From assembly GCF_000368085.1 (NCBI RefSeq), contig NZ_KB849239.1, positions 2,828,170 through 2,892,169 of the forward strand: a stretch of DNA of 64,000 nt. Direction: 5' to 3'. Each line of letters starts with the position of its first letter. Position 1 is the first letter of the stretch. The DNA is from Acinetobacter nosocomialis NIPH 2119 (GTDB lineage: Bacteria; Pseudomonadota; Gammaproteobacteria; Pseudomonadales; Moraxellaceae). The notes beneath the pieces are model-generated. The model was not told the origin of the DNA, searched no databases, and saw nothing but the letters and a program-made list of their open reading frames with translations. Positions 57,781-64,000 of this stretch are shown here, piece after piece. A program made the translations under genes and the position numbers.

Positions 57781-59040
57781 TTAGAACAAAGCTTTTGGCA
57801 AACGAATTTGAATAATCTCATTATCATCAGCCAGTTTTGCGTTGCGTCCTGTTGAACCAGGGAAGTTATTGTCATTTAGTACTGTAAGCGTTGTGCCATT
57901 TTCAATAATCACATCTTCAATGGTTTCAAACGGGAAAGCAAACACCTGTCCCGTACCAATATCCCCCGCTCTAGCTGTGCCATACAACATATTCGGGTTA
58001 GCAATTTTAATTAAATCGACTAAATCTTCACGGCTTACTAGCTGGCCTGACTCATTCAATTTAATACGAATTAATTTTTTATAGCCGCCTAAATTATTCT
58101 GAGTTGCATCACGCTCAATAATAATGCCTTCTTTATCATTAAAGAGTTGGAAATCTCCAATGTTGGTTGCCTTACTATCTAGCTGGAACCAATAATATTT
58201 TCCTGTATAGGCTTTTTTCTTAATATCGAATTGAGAAATCAGTAATTGTCTTTCCGTTTCCCGAATTGATTTAATTGGCTTTTCTATAAGCGGGTAAAGA
58301 TACTGCCCATCTGGTGAAATTGCCATACCTTCAAAACCACCACTTTGCTGAACTAGAGGTTCTACAAAATTAATTTGTGCTTTATTAAACTGATTTTGTG
58401 GTGAACGTAATTCTTGAGTCGGATTTAACGGATTTGGTAAAGGAATTGGGGCATCTAATAACACACCATCCGCTGAAAAATGAAGTAAATAAGGTCCAAA
58501 CTCATCCCCAATCCAATAAGTGCCATCGCTAGTACGTTGCATTGACTCTGGGTCAAAATCAGCACCCGTTAATAAACGCTCAGGCGTGTTACCATTCACG
58601 ATATTAAAAGGAATTAACTTGTTTGGATCACGCAATTGAATAAAGCTTTGTACAGTAACTTGCCCTGTACCTTTGGCTTTAGTTTTGAAATCAGGTTTTA
58701 ATTTATAAATACGAAGCAAAAAGTCAGAAGAATTATCTTGGGTACCAAAACCATTATCGGCCATTGCCATATAGCTACCATCTTCATTTTTTAATGCAGC
58801 AGAAAAACCTTGTACAGGCTGGCCTTTAAATGGCGGATAAATTCCATTTGCACCTTTTACATATGCACCAGAGTCTGGCCCAGCAGCATAGGTTTCTACA
58901 GGTAACTTAGCGAAAGAAATTAAAGTTGATTCGGTAACGTTTTCAGTAGGTGAAGTTTGTTCTTGATCGTTATCATCATTACATGCCGTCAATCCTAAAC
59001 TGGCACAGCATAATAATGCGACTAAAGTTTTTTTGCTCAT
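57781..59040 (-). CDS. Esterase-like phytase-family lipoprotein
   Basis: This is a 419-residue predicted lipoprotein: signal peptide with lipobox LTAC, Cys20, then an Asp/Asn/Glu linker. The body matches the 'esterase-like activity of phytase' family. GFSAALKNEDGSYMAMADNGFG, ADFDPESMQRTSDGTYWIGDEFGPYLLHF and FEGMAISPDGQYLYPL are beta-propeller blade motifs with acidic metal-site residues. Substrate unknown; phosphate- or phosphoester-related hydrolysis is inferred from the family only. The ATG at 59040 gives the cleanest signal peptide; 59052 is also in frame. Confidence 0.85.
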   Translation of the reverse strand: MSKKTLVALLCCASLGLTACNDDNDQEQTSPTENVTESTLISFAKLPVETYAAGPDSGAYVKGANGIYPPFKGQPVQGFSAALKNEDGSYMAMADNGFGTQDNSSDFLLRIYKLKPDFKTKAKGTGQVTVQSFIQLRDPNKLIPFNIVNGNTPERLLTGADFDPESMQRTSDGTYWIGDEFGPYLLHFSADGVLLDAPIPLPNPLNPTQELRSPQNQFNKAQINFVEPLVQQSGGFEGMAISPDGQYLYPLIEKPIKSIRETERQLLISQFDIKKKAYTGKYYWFQLDSKATNIGDFQLFNDKEGIIIERDATQNNLGGYKKLIRIKLNESGQLVSREDLVDLIKIANPNMLYGTARAGDIGTGQVFAFPFETIEDVIIENGTTLTVLNDNNFPGSTGRNAKLADDNEIIQIRLPKALF

Positions 59041-59186
59041 GATTTTATACATTTGGTAAAAAATTAAGCAAATTTAATCAAGCTTATATGAAGTTTTTGC
59101 TTCAAAAAGATGAAATCTTTATGGCGAAAATATGACAAGCCCACTGCTCAATACAAACATAAATTAAATGTCTTCACTATAACGAA

Positions 59187-59591
59187 TTAAAGTTTTGTTG
59201 GCTGATATTCTCCAGCAATTGCTGCTTTCAAAAAGTTCTGAAAGGTTGGGCATTCCATATGATTTTCGGCTGGACAGACAGCTGCATGTTGTAATCCTTG
59301 ACTAATAAAATGTAATCGCTTTGCCATTTGCTCTAGTTGTTCAGCTTTATTTTTTAGTTTCTGACGATCAAGATCAGGCTTACCATCTTGTCCAAACATA
59401 GTAGCGATCTCATTTAAAGAAAATCCGGCAGCACGTCCTAAAGCAATAAGTGCCAGTTGATCAAGCACCTGCTTACCATACTGCCGACGCAAACCTTGCC
59501 GCCCTATCGGTTTAATTAACCCCTTCTCTTCATAAAAACGTAGTGTAGCGGTTGTGACTTTTGCCTTCTTAGAAACTTCACCAATATCCAT
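59187..59591 (-). CDS. MerR-family regulator with a C-x7-C sensor loop
   Basis: This is a 134-residue MerR protein. The N-terminal helix-turn-helix VSKKAKVTTATLRFYEEKGL is followed by a dimerisation helix (about 75-110) and a C-terminal loop with Cys106 and Cys114, CPAENHMECP, spaced as in CueR-type metal sensors. The residue aligning with the CueR/MerR selectivity position (near 75) is neither Ser nor Cys, so copper is not certain; a thiol or electrophile sensor is also possible. It is divergent from the operon at 59673, with a 19-bp-spacer promoter between. Confidence 0.87.
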   Translation of the reverse strand: MDIGEVSKKAKVTTATLRFYEEKGLIKPIGRQGLRRQYGKQVLDQLALIALGRAAGFSLNEIATMFGQDGKPDLDRQKLKNKAEQLEQMAKRLHFISQGLQHAAVCPAENHMECPTFQNFLKAAIAGEYQPTKL

Positions 59592-59600
59592 AACACCCCC

Positions 59601-59631
59601 TTGACTTCAAGTGAACTTGAACTTGCACAAT
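59601..59631 (+). promoter_or_regulatory. MerR-type promoter with 19-bp spacer and dyad operator
   Basis: TTGACT (-35, 59601-59606) and CACAAT (-10, 59626-59631) are separated by 19 bp, the overlong spacer typical of MerR-activated promoters. Within it lies the perfect inverted repeat TTCAAGT-GA-ACTTGAA (59606-59621). It faces the plus-strand operon beginning at 59673. Confidence 0.75.
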
Positions 59632-59672
59632 AAATTTATCACGTTTCATACGTATAAAAGCAAGGTGTAAAA

Positions 59673-60158
59673 ATGAATACCTCCACATTATTCTTTCAAG
59701 CTTTATGTCTTGGTGTTGGTGCAACAGTTATTATGGATATATGGCTGTTAATACTAAAAATATTTAAGATCCCGACTTTAAATTTTTCCTTTCTTGGACG
59801 CTGGGTAGGTTGGATAGTTCAAGGAAAACTCATCCATCAATCTATCGCTCAAAGCCCTCAAATTCAGGGTGAATATTTATTGGGCTGGATTACTCATTAT
59901 AGTGTTGGGATTATCTTTGCATTGAGCTTTCTTGTCATTGTCGGCTCAGATTGGCTCATTCATCCTCAGTTTTACTCAGCACTAATATTTGGTGTAGTCA
60001 CTGTTCTAATTCCCTTTTTTATTATGCAACCGGCCATGGGTAGTGGTTTTGCTTCGTCAAAAACCCCGCACCCTTTCCTGAACTGTCTAAAAAGTTTACT
60101 GAATCATAGCTTTTTTGGCTGTGGTTTATATCTCACCGCAAAACTATTTCAAATTTAA
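59673..60158 (+). CDS. DUF2938 family membrane protein
   Basis: This is a 161-residue protein with four hydrophobic segments (about 5-27, 65-87, 100-118, 138-157). It carries the family stretch GVGATVIMDIWLLILK and IMQPAMGSGFASSKTPHP. Function unknown. It is the first gene of the MerR-controlled operon, 18 bases before the flavodoxin-like gene. Confidence 0.82.
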   Translation: MNTSTLFFQALCLGVGATVIMDIWLLILKIFKIPTLNFSFLGRWVGWIVQGKLIHQSIAQSPQIQGEYLLGWITHYSVGIIFALSFLVIVGSDWLIHPQFYSALIFGVVTVLIPFFIMQPAMGSGFASSKTPHPFLNCLKSLLNHSFFGCGLYLTAKLFQI

Positions 60159-60176
60159 ATAAAAAGGAAATTATCC

Positions 60177-60743
60177 ATGAAAACTGTTGCCATTATTTAC
60201 TATAGTCGCCAAGGACATACCCAATTTATCGCTCAGCAAATTCAAACTGGTATTTTAAGCCATCAAGATATTGAAGTAGATTTACTCAATGCCGAAGATC
60301 TTATCGAGAACCCAGAGACTCTTATCCAATATGATGGCTTAATTTGGGGATCTCCTACTTATTTAGGAGGTGCATCTTCCAAGTTAAAACAACTCATGGA
60401 TGCAACGGGCCCATTATGGAAAAAGCAGAACTTTAAGGGAAAGCTTGCAGCTGGATTTACCGTTTCCTCTCTTCCCGCTGGTGATAAACAATCGACACTC
60501 ATTTCGATTTTTACCTTTTGTATGCAACACGGTATGTTATGGATCGGCAACCCGATTCTGCCCGAGCAGCACCAAGGTATTCCTTATGCTCAAGCAGCCA
60601 ACCGTCTCGGTTCATGGTCAGGCTTAATGGCTCAGGCTGAACATGGCAGTAATGCCGATAGGTTTGATGAAGGAGATATTAAAACTGCTCAACAATTTGG
60701 AGAAAATTTTGCATTAACATTGAATGCTTATCTAGGACTATAA
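60177..60743 (+). CDS. Flavodoxin-fold NAD(P)H-dependent oxidoreductase (WrbA-like)
   Basis: This is a 188-residue flavoprotein. The FMN phosphate-binding opening YYSRQGHTQFIAQQIQ (about 9-24) and GLIWGSPTYLGGASSKLKQLMDATG mark the WrbA/flavodoxin_2 fold. It probably reduces quinones or nitro compounds with two electrons. Its place in a MerR-regulated operon suggests a response to oxidative, electrophile or metal stress (inference). DUF2798 follows after four bases. Confidence 0.85.
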   Translation: MKTVAIIYYSRQGHTQFIAQQIQTGILSHQDIEVDLLNAEDLIENPETLIQYDGLIWGSPTYLGGASSKLKQLMDATGPLWKKQNFKGKLAAGFTVSSLPAGDKQSTLISIFTFCMQHGMLWIGNPILPEQHQGIPYAQAANRLGSWSGLMAQAEHGSNADRFDEGDIKTAQQFGENFALTLNAYLGL

Positions 60744-60747
60744 ACCC

Positions 60748-60981
60748 ATGAAAGCACAGAAACTTTTATTCCTCTTAATTTTATCGGGAATGATGTCTTT
60801 TATCGTTTCAGGTATTTCAACTTTTAAAGTAGTAGGACTAAATCATCACTTCGTTTCATTATGGGTATCAGCTTGGATTATTGCATGGATACTGGCTTTT
60901 CCGAGTGTATTGATTTGTGCTCCTGTAGCCCAGAAACTCGTTGACCTTGTATTTAAGAAAGTTAAAAAAGTACGTCTGTAA
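60748..60981 (+). CDS. DUF2798 family small membrane protein
   Basis: This is a 77-residue protein with two hydrophobic helices (about 6-26 and 40-62) and a basic tail. The family stretch ILSGMMSFIVSGIST and AWIIAWILAFPSVLICAPVAQKLVD identify DUF2798. It is the last gene of the MerR operon. Its TAA stop lies within the left arm of the GacA-type box at 60977-60994. Confidence 0.82.
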   Translation: MKAQKLLFLLILSGMMSFIVSGISTFKVVGLNHHFVSLWVSAWIIAWILAFPSVLICAPVAQKLVDLVFKKVKKVRL

Positions 60982-60994
60982 GTTAAAACTTACA
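60977..60994 (+). promoter_or_regulatory. Perfect GacA-type upstream activating box
   Basis: TGTAAG-TTAAAA-CTTACA matches the pseudomonad GacA consensus TGTAAG-N6-CTTACA at all twelve defined bases. It overlaps the stop codon of the DUF2798 gene and lies about 55 bases before the predicted start of the Rsm-type RNA. GacA is encoded at 13140-13775. Confidence 0.85.
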
Positions 60995-61049
60995 AAACTT
61001 GCGGTGATTTGCGGATATTCAGCTTTAGTATTATTTCATAATATATGAA

Positions 61050-61168
61050 TCATAGAGAGACAGGATGTCTCATTGAAGAAGAATAAGAACGCAGGAAGCG
61101 GTAGTTGACAGGAGTTAGCTACATAAAGCTGAATACGAAGGAACCTCGACAGGATGTCGGGGTTTTTT
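61050..61168 (+). ncRNA. Rsm/Csr-family small RNA (CsrA-sequestering), GacA-linked
   Basis: The predicted RNA of about 120 nt has an approximate start after a CATAAT -10 at 61037-61042 and no -35. It contains five GGA motifs. Four sit in hairpin loops: GAGACA-GGA-TGTCTC (61057-61071); CGC-AGGAA-GCG (61090-61100); GTAGTTGAC-AGGA-GTTAGCTAC (61101-61122, nine pairs with two G-U); and AACCTCGACA-GGA-TGTCGGGGTT (61142-61164, ten pairs with one G-U). A T-run at 61163-61168 makes the last one the terminator. The fifth, AAGGAA, is between hairpins. Repeated loop-exposed GGA is the CsrA/RsmA target, and CGCAGGAAGCG also occurs in Pseudomonas RsmZ-type RNAs. Whether this RNA is already described in Acinetobacter I cannot tell. 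Confidence 0.9.
61142..61168 (+). terminator. Terminator of the Rsm-type RNA
   Basis: AACCTCGACA (61142-61151) pairs with TGTCGGGGTT (61155-61164), with GGA as the loop and six T at 61163-61168. The same hairpin thus displays a CsrA site and ends transcription. Confidence 0.9.
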
Positions 61169-61261
61169 CATTTCAATTATACAAAATTCTTACTTTTTAG
61201 ATGTGCTGAGCAACAGAACTAACATTGATCCTATAAGTACAGCTAAATACCATCATTTTAT

Positions 61262-61870
61262 TTGAAACTTCATTATTGGTTTTGTATTTTGCTTACCCCA
61301 TCTTTAACCCAAAATCGTTTTGAACCATCACAATTACACATCCTTGGTCTGAAATTTTTCATAATTTTCTTGATGATCATAATGACAGGATGTACAAGCT
61401 TAGGCCCTAATAGTGGCTCATTTACTTGGCGTTCAAATAAGCTATCATCTGGTTTACAAAAAGCTTATTCCGTTCCACCGAGTACAGCGAATAGATTATC
61501 TCCTATGATTATTCGAAGTGCTGACAAATATAATGTTCCTCCACTTTTACTCGCGGCAGTTATCAGACAAGAGTCGAATTACAACAGTAATGCCCGATCT
61601 CCGACTGGGGCTGTTGGTTTAACTCAAATTATTCCAAGCTATTGGCAACAAACTTGTGCTGGTAATTTGTATGATGAATCTACAAATATCCAATGTGGTG
61701 CTTATATTTTAAATCATTACTATCAAACCGCAGATAGCTGGTTTAAAGCTACAGCTTATTATAATGTTGGGCCAACAGGATATGAGAGAAGCTTCTGGAC
61801 CCGTCACAAAGCGAAAAAATATGCTCGATCTATTAAGCATCATCAAAAAAATTTAAAAAGTGCTCTATAA
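61262..61870 (+). CDS. Lytic transglycosylase, SLT domain, predicted lipoprotein
   Basis: This is a periplasmic muramidase-like enzyme. A hydrophobic stretch FFIIFLMIIMTGC ends in a lipobox (Cys44 counted from TTG 61262). The SLT domain follows: catalytic Glu in IRQESNYNSNARSPTGAVGLTQI and the AYYNVGP motif near 165-171. The start is unclear. TTG at 61262 gives a leader of about 30 residues before the signal peptide, while a non-ATG start just before KFFII would give a standard lipoprotein signal. Cys132 and Cys144 may pair. Confidence 0.82.
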   Translation: MKLHYWFCILLTPSLTQNRFEPSQLHILGLKFFIIFLMIIMTGCTSLGPNSGSFTWRSNKLSSGLQKAYSVPPSTANRLSPMIIRSADKYNVPPLLLAAVIRQESNYNSNARSPTGAVGLTQIIPSYWQQTCAGNLYDESTNIQCGAYILNHYYQTADSWFKATAYYNVGPTGYERSFWTRHKAKKYARSIKHHQKNLKSAL

Positions 61871-61875
61871 AAAAC

Positions 61876-61911
61876 TTAAACAAAAGCCCATCAATGGATG
61901 GGCTTTTTTAT
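61876..61911. terminator. Bidirectional terminator between the transglycosylase gene and cysK
   Basis: GCCCATC (61886-61892) pairs with GATGGGC (61897-61903) around AATG, flanked by A- and T-runs. Confidence 0.88.
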
Positions 61912-61921
61912 GCGGTTAATT

Positions 61922-62920
61922 TTATTCGTCAAATAAACCTTCAAATAAGACAGAAGACAAATAACGCTCCCCACTGTCTGGCAGAATAACAACAATGGTT
62001 TTACCAGCATTTTCAGGACGTTCTGCAATTTTTGCAGCGGCTGCTAATGCAGCTCCACTTGAAATACCCACTAAAATACCTTCTTGGGTTGCACAGTTTC
62101 TCGCCCATTGAATTGCTTCTTCGCTACTCACTGGTAAGACTTCATCCACAAGGTCCAAATCAAGATTCTTTGGAATAAAGTTCGCACCAATTCCCTGAAT
62201 TTTATGTGGTGCAGGTGTAATGTTTTCACCATTTTTGGTTTGAGTAATAATTGGAGACTCAGCAGGTTCAACTGCTACTGAATACAAAGGTTTATTTTGA
62301 ACCTGTTCAAAGTAACGAGAAATACCTGTAATCGTACCGCCTGTACCGACGCCCGCAACTAAAATATCGACTTGCCCACCTGTAGCTTGCCAAATTTCAG
62401 GACCAGTTGTGTCTACATGAATTTGTGGATTCGCTGGGTTTTCAAATTGTTGTGGCAAGAAATAAAGATCTGGCTGTTCAGTTGCTAATCGTATAGCCTC
62501 ATCAACTGCACCTTTCATACCTTTTGCGGGTTCAGTTAAAACCAAATTAGCACCTAAAGCTTTCAGTACTTTTCTACGCTCAAGGCTCATACTTGCAGGC
62601 ATAGTTAAAGTTATTGGATATCCTTTTGCCGCAGCAACAAACGCCAATGCAATACCAGTATTACCACTGGTTGGCTCAACAATATGCATACCTTCTTTTA
62701 ATACACCACGTTTCTCTGCATCTGCAATAAGTGCCGCGCCAATACGGCATTTCACAGAAAATGCAGGGTTACGGCTTTCCACTTTTGCTAATACGGTTGC
62801 GCCCGTTTTAATCAAACGGTTAATACGTACTAAAGGTGTATTACCAATAGCTTCGGCATTATTGGAATATACCGCGATACCTAAATTGTTGGGAGTTGGA
62901 AATTGCTGGTCGGTAGACAT
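61922..62920 (-). CDS. cysK: Cysteine synthase A
   Basis: This PLP enzyme makes cysteine from O-acetylserine and sulfide. The 332-residue protein has the PLP Lys57 in [11 protein letters not shown], the substrate loop [13 protein letters not shown], and the phosphate-binding [10 protein letters not shown]. The N-terminus is about 15 residues longer than E. coli CysK. A small perfect inverted repeat, AATGATT-CTG-AATCATT (62943-62959), lies about 20 bases upstream of the start and could be an operator. Monocistronic. Confidence 0.94.
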   Translation of the reverse strand: MSTDQQFPTPNNLGIAVYSNNAEAIGNTPLVRINRLIKTGATVLAKVESRNPAFSVKCRIGAALIADAEKRGVLKEGMHIVEPTSGNTGIALAFVAAAKGYPITLTMPASMSLERRKVLKALGANLVLTEPAKGMKGAVDEAIRLATEQPDLYFLPQQFENPANPQIHVDTTGPEIWQATGGQVDILVAGVGTGGTITGISRYFEQVQNKPLYSVAVEPAESPIITQTKNGENITPAPHKIQGIGANFIPKNLDLDLVDEVLPVSSEEAIQWARNCATQEGILVGISSGAALAAAAKIAERPENAGKTIVVILPDSGERYLSSVLFEGLFDE

Positions 62921-63071
62921 GTTATATCCTTATTAGATTTGGAATGATTCTGAATCATTATAGGCTTGTCTAATAAACAGGAAAGTAGAAAAAGTTAAGT
63001 AATATAAAAAAATGACAACTACATCTAAATTAGACTTAGAAAAAAATAATAAAATTATTAGACCATTCTAA

Positions 63072-63614
63072 CTACCAAACCTCACCCTCTCGCCATTCTG
63101 CGCAAATACTATCGCCCTGTGAGCGATGCAATAGTAGATCTTTCATAGAGATACTCAAAGGATATAGCATAATTTCATAGTCATCAGTCAGATAAGTAGA
63201 TGTATCTTGTTTGATGTACAAATCTCCCCACCAAGTAGTCCAACCTAATTTTTTATAAAACGCTTCATCTTCTGGTTGTAATGCAGCAAGTTCATATTCC
63301 AAATCAGTTAATGCTTCAACTAAATATTTTAGTAATTGTGATGCAAGCCCCTTACCTCTCATCGTGTAATTAGTAGTCACATACTCTACATAAGCAGTTT
63401 TTACATTGGAGCTACCATTTATAGTAAAAACTCTATCCGTCCATAAGGCATGTGAAACAATTTGATCATCTAATATACCCACGACATGAAATGCTTTTTG
63501 CATGAAAGCATATTGGCTCCAAGGATCTTCATCAAAAGCAGCAAAACATAATTCAGCAATTTGATGGCGTTGATTTTTATCTAGATCTTGGGCTGCGATA
63601 ATTTTGAACTGCAT
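63072..63614 (-). CDS. GNAT acetyltransferase resembling aminoglycoside 2'-N-acetyltransferases
   Basis: This is a 180-residue GNAT protein. The acetyl-CoA loop RGKGLA is at 86-91, preceded by the strand TAYVEYVTTN. A later AFYKKLGW motif is typical of the fold. The C-terminus ends in C-x2-WREGEVW, closely like the CDWRAGDVW ending of AAC(2')-Ic and the equivalent ending of other AAC(2')-I enzymes, and the internal layout agrees. Whether it acetylates aminoglycosides or only a cellular amine (as proposed for chromosomal AAC(2')s) cannot be told. The gene lies beside the rRNA operon. Confidence 0.75.
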   Translation of the reverse strand: MQFKIIAAQDLDKNQRHQIAELCFAAFDEDPWSQYAFMQKAFHVVGILDDQIVSHALWTDRVFTINGSSNVKTAYVEYVTTNYTMRGKGLASQLLKYLVEALTDLEYELAALQPEDEAFYKKLGWTTWWGDLYIKQDTSTYLTDDYEIMLYPLSISMKDLLLHRSQGDSICAEWREGEVW

Positions 63615-63785
63615 AGATGAAAACTCAAATTTAACTATTTATAGATTAAGCAAAGATTGAAATATTATGAAATGTTTTTTTATTACATTGAACTAAGACC
63701 CTATATCTCTGAAACAGAGCAACTGTGCAAATCTGATTTTTAGTTATGTGTTTTCTATGAATTAAATTTTCACTTTATTTCGCGC

Positions 63786-63823
63786 AATAAAAAACACCCC
63801 CACTCTTTAGAATGGGGGTGTTT
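63786..63823 (-). terminator. rRNA operon terminator
   Basis: AAACACCCCCA (63792-63802) pairs with TGGGGGTGTTT (63813-63823). A-rich sequence at 63789-63794 gives a T-run on the minus strand, just after the 5S gene. Confidence 0.9.
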
Positions 63824-63832
63824 GGAATAATG

Positions 63833-63948
63833 AGCTGGCGATGACTTACTCTCACATGGGTAACCCCACACTACCATCAGCGCTAAGAGGTTTCACTTCT
63901 GAGTTCGGGAAGGGATCAGGTGGTTCACTCTTGCTATGGTCGCCAGCA
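63833..63948 (-). rRNA. rrf: 5S ribosomal RNA
   Basis: On the minus strand it begins TGCTGGCGACCATAGC and ends near CATCGCCAGCT. The terminal GCTGGCGA/TCGCCAGC helix, the internal CCCATGTGAGAGTAAGTC, and loop sequences CCGAACTCAGAAGTGAAAC are characteristic of gamma-proteobacterial 5S rRNA. About 116 nt. The terminator follows at 63786-63823. Confidence 0.96.
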
Positions 63949-64000
63949 CAACTGTTTATGGATACTTGCTTTGGTCTTATTAACTGCCGAAGCGTTTTCC
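63949..64000 (-). other. 23S-5S rRNA intergenic spacer (partial)
   Basis: These 52 bases precede the 5S gene on the minus strand. They match no 23S end that I can place with certainty, so they are taken as the spacer. The 23S gene should begin beyond the right edge. Confidence 0.6.

Overview
This is a low-GC gamma-proteobacterial chromosome segment that reads as Acinetobacter, most likely the A. calcoaceticus-baumannii complex. The evidence is the gene content and order: dksA-gluQRS, feoABC, xerD-dsbC, hom-thrC, gacA-pilS-pilR, lptF/lptG, an OprD/OccAB1-type porin, and a ParC whose quinolone-region serine falls at residue 84, as in Acinetobacter numbering. It is mostly ordinary core genome. 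I see no prophage, insertion sequence, integron, tRNA or CRISPR array. One rRNA operon enters at the right edge (5S rRNA, minus strand).

Layout. 1-1.9 kb: end of a probable cpdA, then dksA and gluQRS. 1.9-7.1 kb (minus): ftsW, murD and the Fur-box-preceded feoA-feoB-small Cys-rich protein operon. 7.1-11.8 kb (plus): xerD, dsbC, hom, thrC. 11.9-16.8 kb: pbpG, then gacA-pilS-pilR. 16.8-21.9 kb (minus): ctpA, gpmI, lptG, lptF. 22-24.9 kb (plus): pepA-holC and two small unknown genes. 24.9-30.4 kb (minus): nrdR-ribD-aamA-ribE and glnK-amtB. 30.7-32.5 kb: ubiK and an uninterrupted comM, the classical AbaR island target. 32.5-38.9 kb: a MocR regulator divergent from an aldolase/DapA-type pair, then TorF and OprD porins. 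39-49.1 kb: ppa, fadD, parC, transporters, a TRIC-like channel, a YchJ-like protein and a TerC/CBS/CorC membrane protein. 49.4-53.5 kb: a LOG-family protein, an MdtD-like exporter, a GH25 muramidase gene broken by one stop codon, and dinB. 53.8-63.6 kb: RidA, YgiQ, a phytase-like lipoprotein, a MerR-controlled three-gene operon, an Rsm/Csr-type small RNA, a lytic transglycosylase, cysK and an AAC(2')-I-like acetyltransferase.

The most striking signal is at 60977-61168. A perfect GacA-type box (TGTAAG-N6-CTTACA) lies about 55 bases ahead of an unannotated transcript of about 120 nt. That transcript has five GGA motifs, four of them in hairpin loops, and ends in a strong terminator. This is the architecture of RsmX/Y/Z- and CsrB-type RNAs that sequester CsrA. 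The response regulator gacA is in the same window at 13140-13775 and appears co-transcribed with pilS-pilR, so the window holds two parts of a Gac/Rsm circuit.

Other points of interest are: palindrome-rich DNA forming an unusual N-terminal extension of gluQRS; three perfect palindromes between parC and fadD; an orphan adenine methylase whose start codon overlaps a GAATTC site; a MerR-type 19-bp-spacer promoter; and repeated CTGGA half-sites in front of the MocR-linked aldolase cluster.
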